Source: SW132 sp038150125 (GTDB lineage: Bacteria; Bacteroidota; Rhodothermia; Balneolales; Balneolaceae). From it: 64,000 nucleotides of DNA. Each line of letters begins with the position of its first letter. The stretch's first letter is position 1. The DNA lies in contig NZ_JBBVMF010000023.1 of assembly GCF_038150125.1 (NCBI RefSeq), positions 11,463 to 75,462 of the forward strand. The letters run 5' to 3'. Of the stretch, positions 29,175 through 38,861 are shown piece after piece. The notes beneath the pieces are model-generated. The model saw only the letters and a program-made list of their open reading frames with translations. It made no database searches and was not told the DNA's origin. The position numbers and the translations under genes are program-made.

Positions 29175-29879
29175 ACTTTATTCTTTACAGACCTTTTGAA
29201 ACTAAAATATTGCACTGATCTCTTTGCATCTGCAACCGTCATCATTTTGACTTCCCTGTTTATCACTTCCACTGTACATTGCCCTCCTTCACTTTGCCCC
29301 GTTTTACCCGTCAAATCAACAGGATGAATCTATGACCTTAACGCCGAAATCCTAAATTTGAATATTTTAACGATCTCTGCTCTTCGCATGATTATCGACT
29401 GGTTCTTTCCGGGCTGAATTGCTTTTGTTCGTTAATTCAAGTGACCTGAATTTTGATCATGCCCGGACATATGAGGAGGAAATAAAATTTGGTAACGGTG
29501 TCTTTCTATCTTTTAGTGAAATTTTGAATTCAGGAGTAGATTTTTGATCGTTAAAAAACAGTTTAAAGGTTTTTTAAATCTATTAAATATATTAGTGCTT
29601 TGCTAAACTGGATGGAAGATGACTTGCAGGTTATCATATATTATGACGAGTGTAAGAGTTTCTTTTAACCTCAGTTATTACCATACATTTGTAGATTACT
29701 TCAGATTCGGATTCAGCATTTATTGATCATCGGGGCTTCATTCGAACAACCGGTTAGCTTTGCACCCCATTTGCTATACCTGCGAGATATTCCGACTTTT
29801 GACTGGAATCCAGGCTAAACAAAAACTTATCATAGCGGGATTTACGACTTAACATCTGAAATTAAGAAAGCAAGCTATT
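29175..29879. other. gene-free divergent intergenic region
   Basis: About 700 AT-rich bp lie between two divergently oriented genes. No coding region, repeat or recognisable regulatory site is seen. Confidence 0.5.
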
Positions 29880-30899
29880 TTGATAAATAACACATCTGTC
29901 GCAACTGTTACAACCTTAAAGGCACCTCTGGAAGAAACCCTTTCTTTTATACATTATTATCTGAACAGTGGCATAGACAGGATGTACCTGTTTTTTGATG
30001 ATCCGGATGATCCCGCGATTTCACAGATAGAGCATGATGAACGCTTAACTATATACAGGTGTGATGAGGCCCACTGGTCAGATTTTGGGATATCTTCTGA
30101 ATCAACAATTCAGGACAAGCAGGAAAAAAATGCAACGCTTGCTTTTCAAATGGCGGGTAAATCAGGCATTGAGTGGCTGTTGCACGTAGACCATGACGAA
30201 TTAATTTATGGCCCCGGGTCCTTAAAAGGCTATTTCAGCACCGTGCCGTCTGAAATTGAAATATTACGTTTTCCAGTAATGGAGGCGATCCCACAACAAG
30301 ACGCCTACACCAATGCTTTTGCGGAAATCAGCCTATTTAAGGTATATGATGCTCTGCCGGTTTCTGACGATCGGTTTTTCACCAGCCCAAAAAATAAAGC
30401 CATACAATATGAAAAAGCAAAATGGTGGTATCGAAGAAGAAAAGTAGCTGATTTACTCGGTTCAAATCATGCAAAATATCACACCGGTAGAATCTTTTTA
30501 CATGGTCACCAGGTCGGAAAATCAGCAACAAGAACATCGGCTAAAATCAGCAGTATAAAATGCCACCTTCCTGAGCCAGCTGAGCATTCTGTTCCTGAAA
30601 TGAAAGTTTCAGAGCGTTTTTATGTGCTTCACTACGACTGTATGGGGTTCGAAAGCTGGAAGAACAAATGGACTTCGCGTCTTACCGGAGCCTCAAATTT
30701 TGACACACGTCAATTCAGCGCCTACAGGAACAGTATCCTGGAAGATTTCAAGAAGCATAGTGATGAGGGATCCCTTTTGGACCTTTACAAGAACTTCTAC
30801 CATCTGAATAGCTTTGAAAAATTTCTTCTCCGATCAACGGGGTTGCTGAAAAAAATTCGACATAATCCTGCACTTTTTAAAATAGATTCGACCAAATAA
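29880..30899 (+). CDS. glycosyltransferase family 2-like protein (Glyco_tranf_2_4 / GT92-like)
   Basis: A 339-residue protein that starts at a TTG. No in-frame ATG precedes the conserved N-terminus VATVTTLKAPLEETLSFIHY (about 6-25), and an upstream stop lies 27 bp before the TTG, so this start is well constrained. The core includes YYLNSGIDRMYLFFDDPDDP and the putative metal site LLHVDHDELIYGPG (about 100-113), as in Glyco_tranf_2_4 proteins. Later come the His-rich FLHGHQVGKSATRT and FYVLHYDCMGFESW. It probably adds a sugar on the cytoplasmic side. It is isolated on the plus strand. Confidence 0.8.
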   Translation: MINNTSVATVTTLKAPLEETLSFIHYYLNSGIDRMYLFFDDPDDPAISQIEHDERLTIYRCDEAHWSDFGISSESTIQDKQEKNATLAFQMAGKSGIEWLLHVDHDELIYGPGSLKGYFSTVPSEIEILRFPVMEAIPQQDAYTNAFAEISLFKVYDALPVSDDRFFTSPKNKAIQYEKAKWWYRRRKVADLLGSNHAKYHTGRIFLHGHQVGKSATRTSAKISSIKCHLPEPAEHSVPEMKVSERFYVLHYDCMGFESWKNKWTSRLTGASNFDTRQFSAYRNSILEDFKKHSDEGSLLDLYKNFYHLNSFEKFLLRSTGLLKKIRHNPALFKIDSTK

Positions 30900-31432
30900 A
30901 GGCTTTGGAAAGAGTATGATACAATTGTAAAAAGCCGGCAGAACAGCCAGGCCTTTCCGGGTTTCTGCGATATTCTGTTATGTAAAGCATATATAGCCTG
31001 TCTAAATAATCGAAGCGATTCCGAACGCTTTTGGAAGATTTTCGCAGGTCTTGACTTTTTCAATTTTACAATTATAAACCCGCTGCAACAGACCGTATCC
31101 AACTCCCTCCCATCACTGTACAAACCCCGTACCATCTCCGTACCAACTCCCTGAAATTATGGCCGTGCAATTGAGGGGGTATGGACGGGGACCGCGGTTG
31201 TTTTCACGCACAGATTCAGACTTTTGTGGCTAAAAAATGTCCTGAAACGTACTGTGTTTTGCTGGTTTTAGAAGGAAAAGAAGATTTCGGGAGATTCGGG
31301 AAGATTTCGGAAAGTGACCCTCTGCGGCTACTGAAGCCCGTCTGACCGGTTTAGTTTGCGGGTGAATTGCAGGACAGCAGGTCTTAACACGGCATGCTGG
31401 TCTGCTTAACTTTAAACTTAATCCATATAATT
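30900..31432. other. gene-free stretch
   Basis: No gene is supported in 530 bp. Around 31085-31155 the short strings CCAACTCCCT and CGTACCA recur a few times, a weak low-complexity patch. A minus-strand open frame of 112 codons here has no motif. Confidence 0.5.
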
Positions 31433-32074
31433 ATGGCTAAATTAAGTAAAGGTATCCTGGGAGGAATCTCAGGCACAGTCGGTAACGTAGTTGGCGGGCG
31501 ATGGAGGGGTATTGACTATATCCGTTCAAAACCCTCCTCCGTAAAAAACCCGAAAACGGAAGGCCAGCTGGCGCAGCGCATGCGTTTCAGCATGGTGATG
31601 AACTTCCTGAAAAAGAGCCGGGCCTTCATCGGCATCGGGTTCCAAAACAGCGGCCGGGGACAGACGGCGATGAACCGGGCGATGTCCCTGAACGTCCGTG
31701 AGGCGATCACGGGAACCTATCCCGACCTGGAGATCAGCCCTGAAGCGCTGGTGGTCTCCACCGGTGATCTTCTTGGAGCGTCAGCAGCAGGGATCGATCT
31801 CTCGGTGGCCGGAACGGCCGACGTCACGTGGAGTAACGATGCCGCAACCGGTAATGGCATCAATGAAGACGGCGCCATGGTGCTGCTCTTCAATACGGCG
31901 AAACAAGCGGTAGTTTACAGCGTGTTCGGGGCGTCCCGGCAGGATGAAACACTGCAGATTGCCATTCCGCCATCGTGGAGCGGTGATCCCGTCGCCGGCT
32001 ACCTGGCCTTCCGGTCGGAAACCGGCCGGGAAGTGTCTGAAAGCATCTACCTCGGCACTGAAAACGCAGCCTGA
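31433..32074 (+). CDS. DUF6266 family protein
   Basis: A 213-residue protein that begins MAKLSKGILGGISGTVGNVV and continues GGRWRGIDYIRSKPS, the strongly conserved opening of DUF6266, a family of unknown function in Bacteroidota-related bacteria. The following helix-rich QGLAQ-type segment (TEGQLAQRMRFSMVMNFL) and the beta-rich C-terminus also fit. The ATG at 31433 is preferred to one 13 codons upstream because family members start here. There is no signal peptide. Its GC content is higher than that of its neighbours. It is followed by a strong terminator hairpin and then a long non-coding repeat region. A link to polysaccharide production is not evident. Confidence 0.85.
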   Translation: MAKLSKGILGGISGTVGNVVGGRWRGIDYIRSKPSSVKNPKTEGQLAQRMRFSMVMNFLKKSRAFIGIGFQNSGRGQTAMNRAMSLNVREAITGTYPDLEISPEALVVSTGDLLGASAAGIDLSVAGTADVTWSNDAATGNGINEDGAMVLLFNTAKQAVVYSVFGASRQDETLQIAIPPSWSGDPVAGYLAFRSETGREVSESIYLGTENAA

Positions 32075-32101
32075 TCGCATTTTTTTAATGCGGCTACAGG
32101 C

Positions 32102-32162
32102 AAAACAACCTGCCAGAGTTCCCGCGTGCATTTCGCGGGATCCTGGCAGAGTTGTTTTTTTA
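32102..32162 (+). terminator. strong intrinsic terminator after the DUF6266 gene
   Basis: A long interrupted stem pairs ACAACCTGCCAG...CCCGCG with CGCGGG...CTGGCAGAGTTGT and runs directly into T7. It lies 28 bp after the stop codon. Confidence 0.85.
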
Positions 32163-33815
32163 TTGGAACCCACGAATACAAGCTCCCCGCCTAATGTTCC
32201 TCATCGCGGGCCCAGACCCGCGATCTCCCCGTTCGAAGATCCATCTTAAACAACGCCTTTTCAAAACTCATGCCCATTTCAAGGAGATCCTTTCCCAAGA
32301 CGCCTATGGTGCGACTTCGGTGAAAAAGCACACCTACGCTCAGTATGACATGGGCTTTCTTTGGATAATGCGCGGCGCTCGTAACCCAAAAACTGAATCT
32401 ATTACCTTTTTTGCGCCGCGTTAATCATTTGGCCAGGCGGCGTAGGACAAGGCATTGCAAATCTATGAATCGGGTACGCCGCCCATTTCCACCCCAAACC
32501 TCCTGTCATATCGAGCGAAACACCGGTGCTTTTTCGGTGTGTAGTCGAGATATCTCGCTGTTCATAGATCCATCTAAAACAACGGCTTTTCCTGACTCCC
32601 TCCCCTTCTCACCCAAATCTTAACCGTTGGTCTACCACCCTGCACTCCCATCAGTATTTATTTCGAGTTAGTCAAAGGCCCATAAGAAACATTGCATGTC
32701 TGTTTCGTTATGTGCGTGCTTTTTGAGCCTGATAAATGCTTAGAATTTGTACCGCAGTTTTGGTTTGAAGAGACATGCCATGTTGTTAGGATCCACTTTT
32801 TTTTTGACCGTCATCGCGGGTCCAGACCCACGATCTTCCTACTCGTATATCCATCTTAAAAAACGCCTTTTCAAGACACATATCCACATCAAGGAGATAT
32901 CTCCATTCCGGCCGAAAAGCGCGGCCTGCAGTCGATATGACAGGGTTTTGTTTGATGATGCGCGGCGCTCGTAACCCAAAAATCGAACCTATTACCTTTT
33001 TTGCGCCGCGTTAATCAAATTGCCTGGCGGCGTAAATCAAAACTGTGCAAATTTATGAGCCAAATACGCCGCCCTTTCTCACCTCAAACCTCCTGTCATA
33101 TCGAGCGAAAACCGGCGCTTTTCCGGTGTGAAGTCGAGATATCTCCCTGTTCGCAGATCCATCCTGAACAACACCTTTTCGAAACGCATACCCAGAAACA
33201 TTCTTAGTCCAACTGCGTTGATATACCTCCCTGCACACCCATCGGTATTTGTCTCGAGACCCTACATTGATCCATACCGATGGCATTATTTTTGGCCTCA
33301 CCTTTACCCAGCGCGTTGCACTGGGCTGTGATCTTTGAGCCCTTCAGGCTATGGTTTCGGGCAGGCCACAGTGGCCGATTCTCGCATAAACATCCGTCAT
33401 CGCGGGCTTTAACTTGTGATCTTCCTATTCATAGATCCATCTTGAACAAGGCCTTTTAAATACACCTGCCTAGCAAAAGGCTCATCTTTTCCCCGCGCAG
33501 CGAAATCCCTCCACTCCGGCGAAAAACACGCCTGCGGTCAGGACCGCGTCCTCCCCCCGACTGATGAGAGTTAGCAGGGTAGTTAATGCGCGGCGCATAT
33601 AGCAAAAAAATTGAACCAATTAACACAATTGCATCGGGGGAATCTTTTGGGATTGCGGCGTTAATCAAACCTGTGCAAATTTATGAACCGGAAACGCCGC
33701 CCCACAATTAAAAAACCACCTTGTCATCCCGAGTGATCAGCCGGCTGGCGGAGAACCGAGGGATCTCCTTGTTCTTAGATCAATCCTGAACAACGCTTTT
33801 CCGAGACTCCTCCCT
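32163..33815. repeat. three diverged tandem copies of a roughly 600-bp unit
   Basis: Copies lie at about 32198-32640, 32807-33215 and 33393-33815. Each begins with TCATCGCGGG (in copy 1 a perfect ATCGCGGG-CCCAGA-CCCGCGAT hairpin, 32203-32224), then ATCCATCTT.AA.AA.GCCTTTT, then GCGCGGCGC ... GGCGGCGT ... ACGCCGCC, CCTCCTGTCATATCGAGCG and an AGATCCATC...GAACAACxC ending. Open frames overlap but differ between copies and have stops, so the unit is not coding. Function is unknown. Confidence 0.75.
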
Positions 33816-33917
33816 ATCATAAGAAGATTTTTTGTCAGTCAACCTTCGGCAGGTCCTATATTCACGACAGTAAACCACTCCTTTCACAAAATTTCTCGTT
33901 TTGCAATATTCACAAAA

Positions 33918-34395
33918 AGCGGGTCAGCGACCCGCTCTACGTACCTTGGCTCGCCTGAGCCGAGTGGAAAAGATTCAAATTACGGGCTAATCAGTTTTTT
34001 TATGGACAGAGGTAAACCTGTGCCATATCTTTTCACGACACTCAGTTGTTTACTTGGCTCATGAGAAGCGGGTCAGCGACCCGCTCTACGTAGCTTGGCT
34101 CGCCTGAGCCGAGTGGAAAAGATTCAAATTACGGGCTAATCAGTTTTTTATGGACAGAGGTAAACCTTTGCCATATCTTTTCACGACACTCAGTTGTTTA
34201 CTTGGCTCATGAGAAGCGGGTCAGCGACCCGCTCTACGTAGCTTGGCTCGCCTGAGCCGAGTGGAAAAGATTCAAATTACGGGCTAATCAGTTTTTTATG
34301 GACAGAGGTAAACCTTTGCCATATCTTTTCACGACACTCAGTTGTTTACTTGGCTCATGAGAAGCGGGTCAGCGACCCGCTCTACGTAGCTCGAA
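33918..34395. repeat. 148-bp tandem repeat, about 3.2 copies
   Basis: Copies start at 33918, 34067, 34215 and 34363 (the last is partial) with period 148-149 bp and almost no differences. Each unit starts with the hairpin AGCGGGTCAGCGACCCGCT followed by CTACGTA, then a second hairpin GGCTCGCCTGAGCC. The near identity shows recent expansion. It is far too long-spaced and too regular to be a CRISPR array, and no cas genes are present. Confidence 0.9.
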
Positions 34396-34507
34396 CGTCT
34401 CCGTTCGAGAGGTTTGGAAGTGAATTGGGGAAATGACATTAAATGTCAGTCATCGGTCTGCATCAACGATATGATTCAAGATGGATGAATTGATGGTACC
34501 CAAATAA

Positions 34508-34525
34508 TCGAAGCGGGAGCTTCGA
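34508..34525. repeat. hairpin TCGAAGC-GGGA-GCTTCGA
   Basis: A perfect 7-bp stem lies 11 bp after the cysNC stop and is followed by TTTACGT. A hairpin with the same stem lies at 38863-38880 next to the cysQ stop. There is no T-tract, so a terminator role is doubtful, though it may protect or end the cysNC transcript. Confidence 0.6.
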
Positions 34526-34535
34526 TTTACGTGGG

Positions 34536-36512
34536 TCACAACAACTTCATAATCGACTCAACAGCCTGCTCTACTGAAACCTCTTCAGTATTGATCGTCA
34601 GATCAAAACTTTCTGAAGTTTCGAATTTTCCGTCGTAGCCGGTCAGGCCTTTGATTTTACCTTTTTTCGCCTTCTCGTACAGGCCTTTGGGATCGCGTTT
34701 CTGAGCCGTCTCCGAGCTGCAGGTGATATGAATTTCCTTGAATCGTCCGTCCGGCACAAGGGTTCGCACACGATCACGATCTTCTTTATAAGGCGATACA
34801 AACGTACAGATTACAATATTGCCGTGCTCAAAAAAGAGCCTGGACACTTCGCCCACTCTACGGATGTTTTCGGCTCGATCTACTGGACTAAAGCCAAGGT
34901 CACCATTGAGGCCGTGGCGCACCTGGTCGCCGTCGAGCAGAACAGTTTGTTTGCCCTCTTTCCAGAGTTTCTTCTCAAGTGCTTTGGCAATGGTGCTTTT
35001 TCCGGCACCCGAAATTCCGGTCAGCCAGAGTATGTTTGCCTTGTGGCCGTTCCGTTTTTCGCGTTCTTCGCGAGGGATGTTCCAAGGTTCCCATGTGACG
35101 TTGGGAGAGACGATGGACGGAGGACTGTCGACCGAAGGTTCATCGGTCTTCCGTCTGCCGTCTTCGGTCAAGTCTTCCCGGCCATTTGATTCGGTTGAAC
35201 CGGCGCGGATCATGCCGGCGCCGACGGTGACATTACTGGCGGGGTCAATGATGATAAAACTTCCCGTTTTTTGGTTGACCTGGTAGGCATCGATAAAAAG
35301 CGGCTGGCCCGTTCTGAATTTCGCTCGGCCAATTTCATTTAATTGAAGCTTGTCGGCGTCTTCCTGGCTGAGAGTATCTACGTTCATTTTGTAGATCAGC
35401 TTATCGATGAACACCGGGGTGGTCTTTGTCGTATGCATCATCAGGTATTGCCGGCCGGGCTCCATCGCCTCATCGTTCATCCAGCACAGGTACCCTTCAA
35501 AACCCGTAGTCACTTCCGGCACATTGTTTTTCCTCACAATCATATCCCCGCGAGAGATATCAATCTCATCCTCAATCGTCAGAACAACTGAATCTCCGGC
35601 TAACGCCTCATCAAGATTTCCGTCTTTAGTGACAATCTCTTTTACACGGCTTGATATTTTTGATGGCAGTGCTGTGATTTCATCTCCCGGCTTAATACGG
35701 CCCGAAGAAATTTGGCCTGAGAACCCACGGAAATTCTGGTTGGGACGGATCACATATTGAACAGGGAACCGGAAATCGATGACGTTTCTGGATGCATCCA
35801 CTTTCACGGTTTCAAGATGATGAAGCAGCGTGGGACCGTTGTACCACGGCATGTGGTTGGATTCATTGCCTTCTTTAGTTCGGGTCTTGCTTACGACGTT
35901 ATCACCTTTGAGAGCCGAAATAGGGACATACGTGATATCATCGATCTCAAGTTTCTTGGCAAATTCACGAAAATCGCTGACGATTTCATTAAACCGGTTC
36001 TCGTCATAATCAACAAGGTCCATTTTATTCACCGCCACTACCAGATGCGGAATCTTCAGCAGAGACGAGATAAAGGCGTGGCGCCGGCTTTGGGTCAGAA
36101 CCCCTTTGGATGCGTCCAGGAGAACAATAGCAAGTTCCGCCGTGGATGCCCCGGTCACCATATTCCGGGTGTACTGCGTATGGCCCGGGGTATCCGCAAT
36201 AATAAACTTCCGCTTTGGGGTTGCAAAATAGCGGTAAGCTACGTCAATCGTAATTTTCTGTTCCCGTTCCGCCTTCAGGCCGTCCGTCAAAAGCGCAAGG
36301 TTTACCTCTTCCTCACCGCTGCTCTTGCTTGATTTCTCAATAGCCTCCATCTGATCTTCAAAAATAGATTTTGAGTCATACAGAAGCCGCCCGATCAGCG
36401 TACTTTTCCCATCATCCACACTCCCCGCCGTCGTAAAACGCAGGAGATCCATGTTGAGGTACTTATTGTCTTCGGTTTCTTTAACCTTGTTATTGCTTTT
36501 ATTATTGCTCAT
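34536..36512 (-). CDS. cysNC: bifunctional sulfate adenylyltransferase subunit 1 / adenylylsulfate kinase
   Basis: A 658-residue fusion. The N-terminal EF-Tu-like GTPase (CysN) has G1 GSVDDGKST (about 30-38), G3 DTPGHTQYTRNM and G4 NKMDLVDY, followed by beta-barrel domains to about 437. The C-terminal APS kinase (CysC) starts near 470 with its P-loop GISGAGKST (499-507) and DGDQVRHGLNGDLGF. With CysD it makes APS from sulfate and ATP, and the kinase turns APS into PAPS, the donor for the sulfotransferases of this window. The linker (about 438-468) is unusual: it is translated from the same degenerate GACCG-type repeat that fills the gaps between these genes. Upstream on the same strand are a four-helix-bundle gene and cysD. 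Confidence 0.95.
   Translation of the reverse strand: MSNNKSNNKVKETEDNKYLNMDLLRFTTAGSVDDGKSTLIGRLLYDSKSIFEDQMEAIEKSSKSSGEEEVNLALLTDGLKAEREQKITIDVAYRYFATPKRKFIIADTPGHTQYTRNMVTGASTAELAIVLLDASKGVLTQSRRHAFISSLLKIPHLVVAVNKMDLVDYDENRFNEIVSDFREFAKKLEIDDITYVPISALKGDNVVSKTRTKEGNESNHMPWYNGPTLLHHLETVKVDASRNVIDFRFPVQYVIRPNQNFRGFSGQISSGRIKPGDEITALPSKISSRVKEIVTKDGNLDEALAGDSVVLTIEDEIDISRGDMIVRKNNVPEVTTGFEGYLCWMNDEAMEPGRQYLMMHTTKTTPVFIDKLIYKMNVDTLSQEDADKLQLNEIGRAKFRTGQPLFIDAYQVNQKTGSFIIIDPASNVTVGAGMIRAGSTESNGREDLTEDGRRKTDEPSVDSPPSIVSPNVTWEPWNIPREEREKRNGHKANILWLTGISGAGKSTIAKALEKKLWKEGKQTVLLDGDQVRHGLNGDLGFSPVDRAENIRRVGEVSRLFFEHGNIVICTFVSPYKEDRDRVRTLVPDGRFKEIHITCSSETAQKRDPKGLYEKAKKGKIKGLTGYDGKFETSESFDLTINTEEVSVEQAVESIMKLL
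35109..35201. repeat. GACCG-type degenerate repeat inside the cysNC linker
   Basis: On the coding strand this stretch reads as GAAGACGG / GACGGAAGACCGATGA / CGGTCGACAGTCCTCCGTCC words, the same vocabulary as the intergenic repeats at 36545-36750, 37150-37215, 38265-38305 and 39685-39980. It is in frame and translates to a polar, acidic linker. CysNC relatives that I know usually go from the CysN barrel to SPNVTW with a shorter linker. Confidence 0.65.
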
Positions 36513-36529
36513 CAGTGGTTTCTGTATCT

Positions 36530-36753
36530 TTTGATAGTAATTAAATTTCTGACCGGGGACCGGAGACGGTGGACCGGTTTTTTTAGTGCTGAGTTTTGAG
36601 TTCGAAAGTGAATTTCAATTTTTTTTGAACGACCGTGGACGGACGACCGACGACAGGGGGCTCTTAGTCAAAAGACGATTGACCGAGAATGATCGCCGCT
36701 TATCATCGGTCTTCCATCCTCGGTCCTCAGTCTTCCGTCCTCCGTCAAAAAAT
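36530..36753. repeat. GACCG-type degenerate repeat between cysNC and the four-helix-bundle gene
   Basis: Strings such as GACCGGGGACCGGAGACGG, GGACGGACGACCGACGACAGG, and on the other strand CGGTCTTCCATCCTCGGTCC and AGTCTTCCGTCCTCCGTC are packed here. The words are variations of GACCG/GACGG spaced 6-9 bp apart. Confidence 0.75.
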
Positions 36754-37110
36754 TTATTTTAATGCATTCTTAAAAGCTTGTAGCTTCATAAAAAGTCTGT
36801 CACAGGTTTGCTCTGCTTCCGTCATTTGATTAGCATCCTGAATATAACCTCTTCTTTCAATGTGCCGCTTACAGGCAATAACTTCAATTAGTGACCGGAT
36901 AGCGTATCCTAAAAACTTGGATTGCTGGGCATTTGTCTGGGAAGTTGATCCTTCCGCAATATTCAATGAGATTGACGTACACGCCAGAATAATCTGTGAC
37001 TTCAAATTAAACCGTTCAATATCCGGCAGCTGAGCAGCAATGTCATAAATCACATCAGACAAATCCAATGATATCTTCCAAACATCCAATTTTTCAAACT
37101 TATACTCCAT
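36754..37110 (-). CDS. four-helix-bundle protein (23S rRNA intervening-sequence protein family)
   Basis: A protein of about 118 residues with the typical opening FEKLDVWKISLDLSDVIYDI and the conserved middle FNLKSQIILACTSISLNIAE, GSTSQTNAQQSKFLGYAIRS and LIEVIACKRHIERRGYI. This is the family first seen in intervening sequences of 23S rRNA genes; members form homopentamers of four-helix bundles, and their function is unknown. The start at 37110 is preferred because GAGGGG lies 8-12 bp upstream; an ATG at 37134 is an alternative. It sits between cysD and cysNC, which are normally adjacent, and is surrounded by repeat DNA on both sides, so it was probably inserted there with the repeats. Confidence 0.85.
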   Translation of the reverse strand: MEYKFEKLDVWKISLDLSDVIYDIAAQLPDIERFNLKSQIILACTSISLNIAEGSTSQTNAQQSKFLGYAIRSLIEVIACKRHIERRGYIQDANQMTEAEQTCDRLFMKLQAFKNALK

Positions 37111-37134
37111 CTCAAACCCCTCATTAAATTTCAA

Positions 37135-37260
37135 TTTTGTCGTAAGTTTTCACCTTCGGTCAACCGTCATCCGTCCACGGTCTAACATTTCCGGTCTCCC
37201 GTCATCGGTCAACGATCAAAAAACCTAAACACTCACCACTAAAAACTCATCACTCACAAC
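37135..37260. repeat. GACCG-type degenerate repeat between the four-helix-bundle gene and cysD
   Basis: CTTCGGTCAACCGTCATCCG, TCCACGGTCTAACATTTCCGG and CCCGTCATCGGTCAACG, then ACTCACCACTAAAAACTCATCACTCACAACTC, a second low-complexity word set. Confidence 0.7.
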
Positions 37261-38166
37261 TCAAAAGTACCCCTGCCGCTTTCGATCCTCCATCGCCGTT
37301 TCGCTTCGTTTATCGTCGTGACGATTTCCGCGCTCGGTTTGACGGGCGGAGGCTACTTCCTGAATAATCTCTTCCATGTTTGATGCAGTTGAGAGCACAG
37401 CGCCGGTGCATGTTGCATCACCAATTGTTCGAAATCGAACTGTTTTATTTTCCAGCTCTTCCTCTTCCATCCGGTTTACAAAATCGGTATCAGCCAGCCA
37501 TACGCCGCGACGGTTAAATACTTCCCGCTCATGTGCAAAATAAAGAGATGGGATATCGATCTCTTCCTGTGCGATGTACTGCCAGATATCCATTTCGGTC
37601 CAGTTACTGATTGGGAATACGCGGAAGCTTTCGCCCATGTTCTTGCGGCCGTTGTATAAATTCCAAAGCTCCGGCCGTTGATTTTTGGGATCCCACTGGC
37701 CGAAACTGTCACGGTGAGAGAAAAATCGCTCTTTGGCACGTGCTTTCTCTTCATCCCGGCGGCCGCCGCCAAGTGCTGCGTCAACCTGGTGCTCTTTAAG
37801 AGTATCAAGCAGCGTTGTGGTCTGAAGTGCGTTTCTGCTCGCATCTGGACCAGTTTCTTCCTTTACGCGCCCCTTATCAATCGATTCCTGAACGCTGCCT
37901 ACGATCAACTCCACGCCGGTTTTCTCCACCAGCTTATCACGGAACTGTATCGTTTCCGGGAAATTATGGCCGGTATCCACATGCATTAAAGGAAACGGGA
38001 TTTTTCCGGGGTGAAATGCTTTTAAAGCGAGATGAACCATCACAATCGAATCTTTCCCTCCGGAAAATAACAGTACCGGCCGCTCAAACTGTGCCGCTAC
38101 TTCTCTCATGATATAAATTCCCTCGTCTTCAAGCTCTTTGAGGTGTGAGTTTTTAATTTTTGTCAT
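37261..38166 (-). CDS. cysD: sulfate adenylyltransferase subunit 2
   Basis: A 301-residue PP-loop ATP sulfurylase subunit. The PP-loop is LLFSGGKDSIVMVHLALKAF (about 33-52), followed by FPLMHVDTGHNFPETIQFRD, the central DAALGGGRRDEEKARAKER and the terminal RFRTIGDATCTGAVLSTASN, all hallmarks of CysD. It makes APS from sulfate and ATP in complex with the CysN GTPase, encoded two genes downstream. Length is normal. The start is the ATG at 38166. It is the first gene of a minus-strand set cysD, four-helix-bundle gene, cysNC, presumably one operon, though interrupted by repeat DNA. Confidence 0.96.
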   Translation of the reverse strand: MTKIKNSHLKELEDEGIYIMREVAAQFERPVLLFSGGKDSIVMVHLALKAFHPGKIPFPLMHVDTGHNFPETIQFRDKLVEKTGVELIVGSVQESIDKGRVKEETGPDASRNALQTTTLLDTLKEHQVDAALGGGRRDEEKARAKERFFSHRDSFGQWDPKNQRPELWNLYNGRKNMGESFRVFPISNWTEMDIWQYIAQEEIDIPSLYFAHEREVFNRRGVWLADTDFVNRMEEEELENKTVRFRTIGDATCTGAVLSTASNMEEIIQEVASARQTERGNRHDDKRSETAMEDRKRQGYF

Positions 38167-38861
38167 AGTATCAAATTGTCTGTAATCAGTGATCCTGAAT
38201 TCAAGCGTCTAAGTTAAAGGTATACGGTTCAAAAATCGAGTTGGTATTTTTTAATTGCGTTGGGGACAGAAGACGGAGGACCGGGGACCGAAGACCGAGG
38301 ACCTGGCAGCGTGGCCGTGCTTTTCGGCTTCCTGCCCTGTGGATCACCATGTGGCAAGAGTCCGGTTTCACTACCACGTAAGTAGCGTACCTGCACTTCA
38401 CGGACCCACCTCTGCGCCTTCGCTGGACGCTCAAACCCTGTCTCCTCCGCCGTAGGAGAATTTACTCCCTTCTCCGAGTGAAAGAGGACAGGAGAGAGTC
38501 TCCAAATATCAAAACTTCGTTCCAACACCTCTCCCCTCCATTCACACCTGAAGGGAGGGGAGAACGAGAGGGGTGGGTTACCACGCGGCTGTACGCTCAA
38601 ACCCTGTCAATCAAAATAAACCAAAACTCCTCGTTACAACTCTTCTCAACCTTAACCTGTTTTGAAAAGGCAATGATATCTGTCGCTCAACCAAAATTTC
38701 TTAAGGCTAAGATTCTTTGTTACAAACCTCCTTAACCTCATTCTTTTCTGAAAAGACGACGACTTGAGTTTCAAGCTCGTAAACCCTCTCCGGTCATCCG
38801 TCCCCAGTCATCGGTCAATTTGTTTGAAGCTTATAGCCTTGCTCACGGGGCACACCTGGCT
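38167..38861. other. gene-free stretch rich in repeats, upstream of cysD
   Basis: It contains GACCG-type repeat (38265-38305 and around 38785-38815), the string CGCTCAAACCCTGTC twice (near 38426 and 38597), a long imperfect hairpin CCTCTCCCCTCC ... AGGGAGGGGAG (about 38531-38575), and two diverged copies of an ACTCxTCGTTACAA...CTTAACCTxxTTTTGAAAAG stretch (about 38625 and 38705). No gene is supported. The cysD promoter should lie here but is not identifiable. Confidence 0.6.

Noticed and set aside
31781..32173. 130-codon minus-strand open frame opposite the DUF6266 gene
   Set aside because: It is antisense to a recognised family gene and reads through its terminator.
33918..34395. Possible CRISPR array
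   Set aside because: The whole 148-bp unit is repeated with no variable spacers, and there are no cas genes. The 8-bp array at 51903 is also a simple tandem repeat.
34728..35286. Plus-strand open frames of more than 150 codons opposite cysNC
   Set aside because: They are shadows of a strongly conserved gene on the other strand.
38229..38600. Minus-strand open frames upstream of cysD
   Set aside because: Their translations (rich in Arg, Pro, Ser) come from repeat words and hairpins.
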